Source: Neoconidiobolus thromboides FSU 785 (taxonomy: Eukaryota > Entomophthoromycota > Entomophthoromycetes > Entomophthorales > Neoconidiobolaceae). Taken from it: a stretch of DNA of 41,278 bases. Under the pieces are notes generated by a model that worked only from the letters and a program-made list of their open reading frames with translations, was not told the DNA's origin and made no database searches. Of this stretch, positions 1 to 10,064 are shown piece after piece (position 1 is the stretch's first letter; every line of letters starts with the position of its first letter). A program made the translations under genes and the position numbers. The DNA lies in assembly GCA_025603075.1 (NCBI GenBank), contig MU626430.1:1-41278 (forward strand), written 5' to 3'.

Positions 1-70
1 AGTGTACCTTCAATTTTTTAAGTGCAATAAAATTAATAAATTAAATAAAAAAATTACAATAATATATTAA

Positions 71-142
71 TCTCGGGTAGTATAGTGGTGAGTATCCCCG
101 CCTGTCACGCGGGAGACCGGGGTTCAATTCCCCGCTCGAGAG
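71..142 (+). tRNA. tRNA-Asp (GTC)
   Basis: A complete 72-base cloverleaf is visible. The acceptor strands TCTCGGG and CTCGAGA pair with one G-T pair. The anticodon arm is CCCGC-CTGTCAC-GCGGG, giving anticodon GTC, and the T arm holds GGTTCAATTCC. The discriminator base is G. A run of seven T at 143-149 follows at once and would serve as the RNA polymerase III terminator. No intron and no encoded CCA, as expected for a eukaryotic nuclear gene. A small mobile element (copy 1) starts 30 bases downstream. Confidence 0.97.
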
Positions 143-172
143 TTTTTTTGGATTATTAAAATTTAATAATAT

Positions 173-268
173 GGGGATGTTTTTTTGGCTTCATCGCTTT
201 TTCCATCTTTTAAGCACTATTTGAGCGGAAAAATTATTAGTGGAATTCTTAAATACAAATACATCCCC
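173..268 (+). mobile_element. 97-base MITE family, copy 1
   Basis: Begins GGGGATGT and ends ACATCCCC, with the family interior (TTTTCCATCTTTTAAGC, then TATTTGAGCGGAAA). The strand given is that of the C/T-rich first half. The flanks are ATAT on the left and GAAT on the right, so this copy lacks an intact target duplication. It sits 30 bases after the tRNA-Asp gene. Confidence 0.85.
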
Positions 269-272
269 GAAT

Positions 273-1188
273 GTTTTTTAAAGAATCTATTCAGTTAAGT
301 ATTAAGCTTGTTTAAACTAAGAATAGTAGTGTGAATGAGAATTTTATACTGAGTTTAATAGCTAAGGATAACAAGTTTAATAACACTAAAACCCATTAAA
401 AATTGTTAACTAATATTGATATTCTAACATTATTGTAATAACGTTATTTTCATATTGATTTAAAGTATTTTGTAATGAAAAAGTACGGTTATTATTATTA
501 AAATATTAAAATAACAAAATTTAAGTTAAGTTAGTTCAAATACAATTATAAAATTTCTAATAGCTTTATAAAATAAATATATCAAAAAAGGGAGTTTATT
601 TTTGTCTTAATATTCACAATGCAATGAAATTATTAATATTGGTTAACTATTTTAACTATTTTAAAAGCTTTCAATACAATGCAATATAATGTATTTTTTT
701 ATAATAACGAATAAGTTTTAATAAACTGCCGTAATTATAATACTTTCAAGAAAATGAAAATGAAAATAAAAATAGAAAAATAAAAAAATAAAAAAATAAA
801 AAAGCATAACTTAAATGTAAAACTGTAAATTTAAGTTAGCTATTCCAACTGGATTATGACTAAATTTTTAATAATTTTTAAAATTCCTTAATTCTCTATT
901 TATTCTTTTTAAAGCCTAATTTTGGCATTTCAGAAGAATTTGATTAATATTTTGGCTTCAGAATCAAAGCTAACTAATTCATAATACAAGTACAGCAACT
1001 GTTTGATTGATATCTTCAGCTTATTGTGTTTAAAAAAAACCATGCTTTTGTAGCCTTTAATTGAACCAAAATAAATCAAAAATGAGGATAAAACAAAAGC
1101 AATAAAAATCTAGAACTGTAATAAATCAAAAATTCATATTTTATGGGGTTAAGGTTGTGTCTTAGAAAATTTATAGAAAACATAAAAG
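273..1188. other. Intergenic, A+T rich
   Basis: I see no gene here. It holds A-rich simple sequence near 775-800 (repeated AAAAAAT units) and is otherwise unstructured. The last part is the promoter region of the kelch gene that starts at 1248. Confidence 0.6.
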
Positions 1189-1196
1189 TATAAATA
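1189..1196 (+). promoter_or_regulatory. Putative TATA box of kelch gene
   Basis: TATAAATA lies 52 bases before the ATG at 1248. Similar boxes lie 40-110 bases before several other genes in this window. In such A+T-rich DNA chance matches are common, so this is only suggestive. Confidence 0.4.
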
Positions 1197-1247
1197 AAAA
1201 ACTTAATAATTAATAAAATTAGAATTTATTTTATTAAAAAGAAAAAG

Positions 1248-2609
1248 ATGCTTTATTTCTGTCCAAAGGATTTTTATCTTTTATTATCATTATTTCTCTT
1301 CACCTTTCTGCTTGCTTTGGATCCTATCATATCCGGTAGCAGTTGTGCTATTATGAATGAAAAGATGTATGTTACTGGTGGGTTAAAAAACAATTTACAA
1401 AACAATGGCTTATATATCATTGAATTAAATCAAAAATTCAATACATATGATTTCAAATTGAATGACACATCGCTTGTACAAACTAGTACTCTGCCATCAA
1501 CTACTACTTCTTTCTCAGCTATTTTTGGGGAAGGCCAAAATGGTAATAAATTATGGGTTTATGGTCTTCAAGGCTTACAATATTATGATTTACAATCAGG
1601 GGGGATTACTAAAAACAATAAAATGTTGTCTCCACCAATAAGAAGTAATTTTGCTTGGATCACTCATAACGGTTATTTTTGTATGTTTGGTGGACGTATT
1701 TTAGAAACTAATGAATTAACAAATGAATACAAAAAGTTCAATTTGACTGATCAAAAATGGTATACAATGCCATCTGATTCAAGATTAAAAAAATTAGAAT
1801 ACCATCAAGGTGTATTAGCTAATGGGAAATTTATAATATTAGGTGGTATAGATGAAAGTGGGGATTTAAGAGATTTAAGTGAAATTTATGTTTTTGATAT
1901 TAGTAAATTACAATGGAATGTACAAACTACTATCAATGGTGAGATTTATAAAGGTGTTAAGTTTACTCCCATTTCGTATAAAAATTATATTATTATACAA
2001 GGTGGTAGTAATACTCTTAATTCATCGGATCCCAATTATAAATTATATAATAATATGATGGTACTGAATTTAGATACTTGGGAATGGCGAGAATATGAGT
2101 TAAGTTTAGATACTTATGGCAATAATTATTTTGCTCGTGCATCGTATTCCGCTTGGTTAATAGGTAATCAATTGGTTCAATTTCTAGGCGAAAAAGACTC
2201 TTTAGCTCCTCAAGTTCAAATTGTTAATTTAGATACTTTTATGGCAGCAAAAGAATATATTCCTCCACCGAAAAGTTTTTATACAAAAGCTTATTTAGGA
2301 GATTATAGTAATAATACTAATGGAAACAATACTTTGAATAATAATGTTAATACTAGTTTACCCTTAGTAATAGGGTTAAGTATTGGAGGTATTGTTTTAG
2401 TGGGATTAGTGTTAAGCGTATTAGTTTATTGGTTTAAAGTTAAAAAGAGAAGATCAAAGAGAGATAGTAAAGGGATTAGGGAAAAGAGTGAGCCATTTTT
2501 AGAACCAATCCAACCGAATTTCAATTTCATTTGGAGTGAGAATGATGGTACTAATGTCAATTTTTCACCTAATTCAACAGCAAGGAATAGTAGAATGAAT
2601 AGTAAATAA
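1248..2609 (+). CDS. Kelch-repeat protein with signal peptide and one membrane span
   Basis: A 453-residue type I membrane protein. A hydrophobic signal peptide covers about residues 8-24. The ectodomain carries kelch-type blade motifs, seen as hydrophobic runs ending in GG (MYVTGG near 41, FCMFGG, FIILGG, IIIQGG), which suggest a beta-propeller of about five or six blades. One membrane helix lies at about 370-395 (PLVIGLSIGG onward), followed by a basic stop (KVKKRRSKR). The cytoplasmic tail at 415-443 has the motif EPFLEPIQPN...WSENDGTN...PNS, shared with the paralog at 5521 at the same residue numbers. Kelch propellers bind proteins or sugars; the ligand here is unknown. Single exon with a clean ATG. 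Paralogs: 5521-7125 (intact), 11836-13208 and 25532-26640 (both decayed). A cell-surface receptor or adhesin role is inference. Confidence 0.9.
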   Translation: MLYFCPKDFYLLLSLFLFTFLLALDPIISGSSCAIMNEKMYVTGGLKNNLQNNGLYIIELNQKFNTYDFKLNDTSLVQTSTLPSTTTSFSAIFGEGQNGNKLWVYGLQGLQYYDLQSGGITKNNKMLSPPIRSNFAWITHNGYFCMFGGRILETNELTNEYKKFNLTDQKWYTMPSDSRLKKLEYHQGVLANGKFIILGGIDESGDLRDLSEIYVFDISKLQWNVQTTINGEIYKGVKFTPISYKNYIIIQGGSNTLNSSDPNYKLYNNMMVLNLDTWEWREYELSLDTYGNNYFARASYSAWLIGNQLVQFLGEKDSLAPQVQIVNLDTFMAAKEYIPPPKSFYTKAYLGDYSNNTNGNNTLNNNVNTSLPLVIGLSIGGIVLVGLVLSVLVYWFKVKKRRSKRDSKGIREKSEPFLEPIQPNFNFIWSENDGTNVNFSPNSTARNSRMNSK

Positions 2610-3595
2610 TAATATTTTTATAAATAATATTATTTACTATAACTAATGTTCTATTACATGTATTAATTTTTGACATTTAATTCAATAATTTATAAATTAT
2701 TTAACAAAAATAAACAAAATTCTAATATCTTTTTTTAAAATGTAATATTATAATATATTAAGTTTAATCATTTTTTATTAGTTTTGTCATTTTAACATTT
2801 AAAAATTACTAAATGACATAAATAATTTTAATTTGTTTTTTTATTTAAAGTTTATTATTGATCTACAACTAACGTTTAATATCTTTATTTTTAATATAAA
2901 AATCAACAAAGATCAAAGTTTATTATTATTGTTATAAATTTAGATGATATAATAATTTCAATAAATAACAATTGATATATAAAATAAATATATAATTAAT
3001 GAATAATAATAAATATTATTATAATTATCATAATTATAATAATGAATTAATAAATTAACCATTATAAAAATATATCATTTCTTTTTTATTAACGGTATTA
3101 AAAGAAATAGTAACGATTATTTTTAAAAAATAATTAAAAGAAGCTTATGGAAATTTAGTAACAAATTCACTAAAGTAGTTAACTAATAATATTAATCAAT
3201 AGGATGATTTCAAATTGAAATTATTTCTTAATTAATTGGTTAATTTTAACTAGCTCAAAATCTAGGAAATACATAATCGTAAGTAATTCACGTTATTAAA
3301 ATCGAGCTAATTTTTATATTTCACCAAAAAAAGTAAATGTCAACTTGAATCAAATGCGGAGAATAAAACAAGAGATAATAGTATATATAAACAATTGAAA
3401 ATCATAACAATAAAAAAAAGTCGATATATTATATTACTTTAGTTATTATTATAATAACTTAATTTTTTTATATCAATTATTTTATTTTATTTTTATTTCA
3501 TTTCATTTCATTTCATTTTGTTTTATTTATTGATTATTCTCATTATACCTATAATCATTAATTTATAAACTATATTAAATATCAATTTCAATACA
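2610..3595. other. Intergenic, GH16 promoter region
   Basis: A very A+T-rich spacer between the kelch gene and the GH16 gene. No coding signal is seen. A TATATATAAA stretch at 3382-3391 could be a TATA box, though it is about 205 bases from the ATG. A short TTTCA tandem repeat lies at about 3496-3518. Confidence 0.55.
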
Positions 3596-4593
3596 ATGCA
3601 TTTTATATTCTATATTTATCTCATCAATACTGTTTTATCATCCCCCTCCTTACCCGATGGATTAAAGTTAGTATTTGAAGATAACTTTGAAGGTGGAACA
3701 ATTAACCGAGATTTATGGGATGTGGAAGTAAGTTGTGATGGTGGGGGTAATTTAGAACAACAGTGTTATGTTGATCATCCAGAAGTATTGAACTTAAATA
3801 ATGGTAAATTAAATAGTCTAATAATTAAATAACATGAATTAAGGATTGATTTTTATTATAGGTACATTAAGTATAATACCTAATTATATAGATGGTGACT
3901 ATAAATTAAAAGAGGGAGAATCATGTTCTAGTAAATTATCAAATGGATGTAATAAAGATTTACAATTACCAATTATTAGTGGTAAAATTCATAGTAAATT
4001 AAATTCTGGTTTTCGATATGGAAGATTTGAAATGCGTGCTCAACTTCCTATTGGTAATTATCTTTGGCCTACCTTCTGGTTATTACCAGTCACTGATAAG
4101 TATGGCACTTGGCCTACGGGTGGTGAAATTGATATATTAGAAGCTAAAGGTCATATGAAAGATAAAGTGGAATTCACATTACACCATGGTGGTAAATGGC
4201 CTAATAATCAATATTTTACTACTCCTCATATGAAAAATGGGCTATTTGATGGTTATCATACATTTGGTATTGATTATACTAAAAATTATATTAAATTCTT
4301 TATAGATGATAATTATGTTCATAATGTAGAATTAAATAGAGATTGGTCTACTGCTTTTCATCAATATAATGGAATGGGTAAGTATTATATTCTATATATT
4401 CTATATATTATTTTATTTATTTATTTATTTTATTTTAGGTATTCCATTTATTGATCAAGAATGGTATATGATTATTGATTTAGCTATTGCAGGTAACTAT
4501 TTTGGACCTGGTTGGAAATTTGATAAATATAATGATCCAAAATCTTGGAAACAAAATTTTAATATTGATTTTGTTAAAGTTTATCAATTTTAA
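3596..4593 (+). CDS. Secreted GH16 beta-glucanase-like protein (three exons)
   Basis: Exons 3596-3803, 3862-4377 and 4439-4593 join to 292 residues. The introns are 58 and 61 bases, both GT-AG and both in phase 1. The first junction restores the reading NNGTLSIIPNY typical of the family; without splicing the frame ends at 3832. A signal peptide covers about residues 1-16. The core has the GH16 landmarks: DNFEGG near the N-terminus, GRFEMRAQLP, FWLLP, and the catalytic signature GEIDILEA with nucleophile Glu158, Asp160 and acid/base Glu163. The end, DFVKVYQF, is a normal GH16 C-terminus. The catalytic residues are intact, so an active laminarinase-type (beta-1,3- or 1,3/1,4-glucan) hydrolase is expected. 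Acting on its own wall or on outside glucan cannot be told apart. It lies between two kelch-TM genes on the same strand. Confidence 0.92.
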
Positions 4594-5520
4594 TAGTAAA
4601 TATTTGTATTTTCTGTTTTATTCTACTCTCATGTTTCTTTCTCTCACTCTTTAAACTTTGGAATTTATTAGTTAATCTTCTTCTTTTTGCTACTTTTTAC
4701 ATAAACAATAAACTCATTTTTTAATAAATCTGACTTTACTATTTATTTACTTATTTATATACTTCTCTTTTATTATATAAAATTAATAAATAGAATAACA
4801 AAATTAGAATCTAGATCTTTTATTTATAATTGGATTTTAACTTTAACTAAATAATAACAAATCTTAGTCTTAAAATTAGAATAACAAAAACCCTTAGTTT
4901 TAAAATATAAACTTGAAGTAAACCAAGCTCAATTGAGGGTGTTTTTCTATTAAGTTTGAAAATGTAAAATACATTTCAGAGGACTGCGTTTATTCTAATA
5001 TAACAATGAGGGTAATTTTATTAGAATTTATTTTTAAACTCATAATAAATTTTTAAAAGATACAAATAATTTAAAATTAATAAAAAGATATAAATAAATA
5101 TTATAAACTTGAAAATAAAATACAATTCATAGTTTTATAATGCTTATACTTAATTTCCCCATCAATAACCTATTATAATAGACCCAAATGCTAGGTTAAA
5201 ATTGGGGTGAATTATACAGTTTAAAACTTAGAAAATTGAATACAAAATTAATGGACGATTCGGGGGTAGTGTTTTAAAAAAAATTCAAAATTAAGTACCT
5301 TAAACGGAGAAAATCATCAAAAATAGGTATTATATTTGAGGTAAAATAACAATAATAGACTCTAAAATTAACTTTTAAAATTATTAAAATTCCAAATAAA
5401 GCACCTTCAATTCAGGGGATTATTAGTAAAAAATAAAGATATATAAAAACTCAACTTTACTCCTTTTCATTAAGATTTTTTTATTCAATCTATTCAATTT
5501 TTTAATATATTAATTTAACT
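4594..5520. other. Intergenic
   Basis: A+T-rich spacer with no recognisable gene. A TATAAAAA box at 5442-5449, 72 bases before the next ATG, is a plausible promoter element for the kelch gene at 5521. Confidence 0.5.
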
Positions 5521-7125
5521 ATGATATTATTATATCTTTTATTGAATTTGGTAACTCAATTAACATTAATAGTTACTCAATCCATCAGTGGAAGTTCATG
5601 TGCCATTATGAATCAACGTATGTACATCACTGGAGGAACAGCGAGTAACGCCAAGGTCAGTTCCCAATATACCAATTTAATTACTATCCAACTAAATAAA
5701 TCATTTGATGTGAGTCAATTTAAATTACAAGATAGTTCGAATGTTGATATAAGTTCCCTTGGCTCTAATGTTAATGTACCTACTTTTGGGGCTATATTTG
5801 GAGAGGGAGTGAATGGAACAAAATTATGGATGTATGGTGGAGATGTTAATTCTGGTAACTCGCCGTTAAGATATTTAGACTTATCAACTGGGGGATTTAA
5901 TAATCAAATTAATATACAATCCCCACCAAATAGAAAAGGATTTGCTTGGATTACTCACTCTAATGTTTTTTGTATGTTTGGTGGAAGATTAACTGATAGT
6001 AATAAATTGACCAATGAATATTGGAGATTTAATACATCTTCTCTTCAATGGATGTCAGAACCTAGTGATGATTCATTACAACCTTTGGAATATCATCAAA
6101 GTGTATTTTTAACTCAAAATCGATTTGTCATATTAGGTGGAATAACTTCAGATGGTACAGTAAGAGATTTGAGTGAAATTTATATTTATGATTTTAGAAC
6201 TAATGCTTGGACTAAACAAAAAACAACTGGGGAAAATCAAGATCCTATTATTAAATTTATGCCTGTTGCTTATGGAAATAAAATTATTATTCAAGGGGGT
6301 GCAAGTAATATTAATTCCACTTATAACGATTTCAAGATTTATTCAGATGTATTGGTATTGGATACAACTACCTGGCAATGGCGTCGAATTCAACTAAAAA
6401 ATGAAGATAGTACTAATACTAATACTAATTTCGCACGAGCTTCTTATTCTGCTTGGACAGTAAGTAATCAATTAGTTCAATTTTTAGGTGAAACGGATAA
6501 TTTGAGTACTTTCAATCAAGCTCAAATTATTAACTTAGATAATTTTTTGGTAGCTAAACAATACTCTCCACCACCTCAATCTTGGTATTCTAATGCCTTT
6601 ATTGGGGAATATGATGATAATGATGATTCTAAATCTTCTACCAATTTACCATTAATTATTGGAGTGACTGTAGGAGTGATTGTATTAATAATAGTAATAA
6701 TCCTTATCTTTTTTTATTATCGAAGAAAAGTACAACAATTAAAAAAAGAAATACCTGAACCTGAACCCTTTTTAGAACCTATCCAGCCTAATCTTAACCC
6801 ATTATGGAGTGAAAATGATGGTACCAATTCTAACTATCGTCCTAATTCTCAAGTTACTGAAAAATATCATAGTAATAATTCGATGAAATATAATTCTCAT
6901 TTTTCAGATTCCACCTTAAATTCAACTAACAGGGGTTCTTATAATGCTAATAATAATAACAATGGTATGAGCAACAATGATCTAAATCACCATACCAATA
7001 CTTCAGCCTCAGTTCCAATCAGTCCAACAAGTGAACAAGAGAACCCTTTATTTGTGCTAAGGTCTGATACCATTATGCCTGGTGAAAACTATATGTCGGT
7101 GATTAATGAAAAATTTGTAGATTAA
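5521..7125 (+). CDS. Kelch-repeat protein with signal peptide and one membrane span (paralog)
   Basis: A 534-residue paralog of the protein at 1248-2609. The signal peptide is at about residues 1-20. The mature start ISGSSCAIMN is almost identical between the two. Kelch motifs recur (MYITGG, LWMYGG, FCMFGG, FVILGG, IIIQGG), and the FARASYSAW and QLVQFLGE segments are shared. The membrane helix lies at about 374-398 and ends in YYRRK. The tail again has EPFLEPIQPN...WSENDGTN...PNS at 415-443. Beyond that it carries about 90 extra residues rich in Asn and Ser (a polyasparagine run near 475-483), absent from the shorter paralog. Single exon. The ligand is unknown; a surface receptor or adhesin is inferred. 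The duplication predates clear divergence, since the ectodomains differ at many positions. Confidence 0.9.
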   Translation: MILLYLLLNLVTQLTLIVTQSISGSSCAIMNQRMYITGGTASNAKVSSQYTNLITIQLNKSFDVSQFKLQDSSNVDISSLGSNVNVPTFGAIFGEGVNGTKLWMYGGDVNSGNSPLRYLDLSTGGFNNQINIQSPPNRKGFAWITHSNVFCMFGGRLTDSNKLTNEYWRFNTSSLQWMSEPSDDSLQPLEYHQSVFLTQNRFVILGGITSDGTVRDLSEIYIYDFRTNAWTKQKTTGENQDPIIKFMPVAYGNKIIIQGGASNINSTYNDFKIYSDVLVLDTTTWQWRRIQLKNEDSTNTNTNFARASYSAWTVSNQLVQFLGETDNLSTFNQAQIINLDNFLVAKQYSPPPQSWYSNAFIGEYDDNDDSKSSTNLPLIIGVTVGVIVLIIVIILIFFYYRRKVQQLKKEIPEPEPFLEPIQPNLNPLWSENDGTNSNYRPNSQVTEKYHSNNSMKYNSHFSDSTLNSTNRGSYNANNNNNGMSNNDLNHHTNTSASVPISPTSEQENPLFVLRSDTIMPGENYMSVINEKFVD

Positions 7126-7597
7126 TTTAAATACTACTTGTTGTTCATTATTCATTAAGTTATATATCAATTATTCAAAATAAAAATTATTATTATATTC
7201 TATTTTAATTTTGATTCTACTATAAATAAACATTCCATTTAATTACTATGTTAACTTTAACAAAATCCTTATTACTTCCTATTCATACCCAATATTAAAG
7301 AATTAATCCTTTTATTATCGATATTCAATCATTATCTTAATATACTAGAATTAAACACATTTTCCCAATATCATAATCACTCTATAATAAAATATATTGA
7401 CTCTTTCATTAAAACATTAATATTTATCTCTCTCACTCCTTTCATTGTTGTTTCTATCTTATCACTTTTAAAGTTCATTCCTTATCCTAGTATACAACTT
7501 TTTGATTTATAGACTATCATTTTGTTAAATAAACTATGAGTAATTCATTAAAATTTTAGATAAAAAGAACTACAGGAGAAGGTAGAGGTCTCTATTT
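7126..7597. other. Intergenic
   Basis: No gene seen. T-rich sequence follows the kelch gene and presumably holds its 3' end signals, ending at mobile element copy 2. Confidence 0.5.
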
Positions 7598-7693
7598 GAG
7601 GATATATTTTTTTATTTAAGAATTTTATTACAATCTTTCCATTCAAGTAGCGTTTAAGAAATGGAAAAAGTGACGAAACCAAAAAAATGCCCC
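7598..7693 (-). mobile_element. 97-base MITE family, copy 2
   Basis: Reverse orientation: GAGGATA at the left end, interior TCAAGTAGCGTTTAAGAAATGG, GCCCC at the right end. It is flanked by the 5-base direct repeat TATTT at 7593-7597 and 7694-7698. It lies 104 bases from the tRNA-Leu gene. Confidence 0.85.
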
Positions 7694-7797
7694 TATTTGA
7701 AAAAATTTATAGTTATTTTTATCCCAATAATGCTTAAAAAATGGCAAAATGAAAAAACAATTTACGTTATTCAATAAAAAATTGTTGAAAAATAACA

Positions 7798-7880
7798 TGA
7801 TCAGGATGGGATTCGAACCCACGCCTCCGAAGAGACCGCGGCCTTAACACGGCGCCTTAGACCAACTCGGCCACCTGATC
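7798..7880 (-). tRNA. tRNA-Leu (AAG)
   Basis: Read on the minus strand, the acceptor strands GATCAGG and CCTGATC pair perfectly and the discriminator base is A. The D arm is GGCCGAGTTGGTCTAAGGC. The anticodon arm is CCGTG-TTAAGGC-CGCGG, with anticodon AAG (A34 read as inosine). A long variable arm (TCTCTTCGGAGG) marks it as class II, and the T arm contains GGTTCGAATCC. No intron. Mobile-element copies 2 and 3 lie 104 and 140 bases on either side. Confidence 0.96.
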
Positions 7881-8020
7881 CTTTCAATTGAAAATTGATT
7901 AGGCAAATTTTATATATTTTATTTTTTTTAATATATTTAAAGTTTGATAAAATGAATGCTAATTTTGGATACTTCTATTCAATATTTTTGCTTTAAATTT
8001 TATTATTTAAAAATCCATAA

Positions 8021-8119
8021 GGGGATGATTTTTTTGATTTCATTACTTTTTCCACCTTTTAAGCGCTATTTAAGCGGAAAATTTGTTAGTAAAATTCTTA
8101 AACACAAAAATACATCCCC
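8021..8119 (+). mobile_element. 97-base MITE family, copy 3
   Basis: The best preserved copy: GGGGATGA at the start, AAGCGCTATTTAAGCGGAAA in the middle, TACATCCCC at the end. The 4-base direct repeat ATAA flanks it at 8017-8020 and 8120-8123. Because ATAA is not palindromic, it argues for a true 4-base target duplication rather than longer inverted ends. It lies 140 bases from tRNA-Leu. Confidence 0.92.
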
Positions 8120-8123
8120 ATAA

Positions 8124-9265
8124 TTTATTTTACATTTGGCCTCACTAAAGTAGTAAAACTATTATTAAAAATTTGTTGGTCTTGTTTAAAAAACCAAATT
8201 TTTAAAAAAATGCCATAATTTATTCAAAGGTAAAAAATTTCTAGAGTTAATTTCTCTAATTGTTATATTAATATTATTGACTAGTACCTTTCATCACCTT
8301 TTAGAGGCTTCTTTATCCATTTAATAGTTAGTTTCATCTCATTTTGTTACTCTTATACTTCATCTATTACTTGCTTACATAAGTGAAGTATCACATTTTA
8401 GTTAATTATAAATTTCAATCCTTATATGAATCAAAGATTGTTTAAATTAATTGAGGATGTAAAATAAAAGTCATAATATCAAAGTATTATTCCTTTACTA
8501 TTAAACTTGTAACAATCGATATGAATCAGAAATTCTAAATAATTTAAGAAAAAGTAATGTAGAATTTTGGAACAACACAATAGGATATCCAGTCTAAGAA
8601 GCATTGTAAAAAGAAGCCACATTATCAAAACTCATTTTTATGACCATATACCATCCATGTTCGTAATACTAAATATCAGATTAAAGGTTTTAAATGGTCC
8701 AGATTCCAACTTTTTTTAGTCAATTTTATGCTATTGAGTGGAATTGAGACAGCTTTAAAAAAAAAGATACCAAAAATTAGTAATTTTATTAACCCCTGTA
8801 ATTTCAGTTTAATAAACTTGGTAAAAAATTTACTACTCCTTATATTTGGTAATTGGAATTCCGATACTTTAGCATTTTATACTAAGATGAGGGTTTAGAA
8901 TAGATTGTAAAAGGTATCATAATCTGGATAGTAGATCGATAAACTCACCCCATATCTTATAGACTAAGCTTCATATAAAAAATATAAGATTCTGTTAACA
9001 ACCTGACTACAACACCAACCTTCTGTTGATTAAAACTAAAAAAAGTTACTAATAGCAATTAACTTTTAGCTTGAAATTTACCAAAACAAGCTAATATGCC
9101 ATCAATGCTTAGAAATTGTAAACTAAAAAATTAAATTTAGTTGAAAATTATGGTGGGCGGAATAATGATAAGGGGGTTCGATATTTCATATATTAAAAAC
9201 AAAGTTCAATATAAGTAAAAATTATCATTACATAGAGGAGAAAAGTCGAGTTTCTAAAAAGCAAG
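8124..9265. other. Intergenic
   Basis: More than 1 kb in which I see no gene on either strand. Slightly less A+T rich than the neighbouring spacers, but with no open frame of note and no conserved motif recognised. Confidence 0.5.
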
Positions 9266-9273
9266 TATAAATA
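9266..9273 (+). promoter_or_regulatory. Putative TATA box
   Basis: TATAAATA lies 93 bases before the ATG at 9366. It is suggestive only, because of the base composition. Confidence 0.35.
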
Positions 9274-9365
9274 GACTCCAAAATAAAGGATAAAAATTCA
9301 TCAAAATAACAAAAGTTTTATAAACTAATCAAAAAAACTCGTATTATTAATCTCTACTAAAAAAA

Positions 9366-10010
9366 ATGAAATTCCATTTATTAACCTTGGTCTTAATTGC
9401 AAGTATTATTGCTGCTCCAACGAAACGTGATAGTAATAATGATAATAAGCCATCTAAAGACAACAATAAGTCCTACTCAAGTAATGCCAGTACTAATAGT
9501 TCAAGCACCAATAATACAAGCACCAATACCCCAAGCACTGGTAGTACCAGTACTGGTAGTGCAAGCGGTTCAGGTTCAGGAACAGGTGCCACCTTTGGTT
9601 CTTTGGCTTATACTACTATTGGCGATGGTGCTAATGCCACGGGTGGAGCAACTATGGTACAAGGATCAGTAGGTACTGCGGCCCCAATTGCAAGTAGTGG
9701 AGTAACTTATTCCGCTGGTACAGGTGGAGGTGCTACCTATGGTTCAGTTGCACCAAATTCCAATTATAGTACTAATTTGAACTATCAATCTACATCTGGT
9801 ACCTCTATGAATGCAGGTACAGGTGGTTCTTTTGGATTTGCTAATGATCAAACTGGAATCTCCATATCTTATGGTGGAGCTATTAGTAGAGACCCAACTA
9901 CCGGCACTATACTGTCGGGTGGCATTGATGTTGGTATTGGGAGTACTAGTGGTACAACTGCTAATTTTGATCTTGGCGGTACTATTACCCTTCCACCAAA
10001 AAAGACTTAA
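9366..10010 (+). CDS. Secreted Ser/Thr/Gly-rich low-complexity protein
   Basis: A 214-residue protein of no family I recognise. A clear signal peptide (MKFHLLTLVLIASIIAA) is followed by Thr-Lys-Arg, a possible Kex2-type site. Next comes a charged, Asn-rich stretch, then Ser/Thr-Asn and Ser-Gly repeats at about 40-75. The rest is Gly/Ser/Thr-rich with recurring SAGTGG, NAGTGG and GGATYGS phrases. There are no cysteines and no membrane span at the C-terminus, so it is probably secreted or wall-associated and O-glycosylated. The N-terminal signal, ATG context and composition fit a real gene; overlapping frames rich in Leu, Val and Gln are shadows of it. It converges on the EngB gene, whose stop lies only 55 bases beyond its own. 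Confidence 0.8.
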   Translation: MKFHLLTLVLIASIIAAPTKRDSNNDNKPSKDNNKSYSSNASTNSSSTNNTSTNTPSTGSTSTGSASGSGSGTGATFGSLAYTTIGDGANATGGATMVQGSVGTAAPIASSGVTYSAGTGGGATYGSVAPNSNYSTNLNYQSTSGTSMNAGTGGSFGFANDQTGISISYGGAISRDPTTGTILSGGIDVGIGSTSGTTANFDLGGTITLPPKKT

Positions 10011-10064
10011 AAAAAGTAAAAATATAAAAATTAATAAAAAAATTATTCAAAAAAAAGTATGGTT

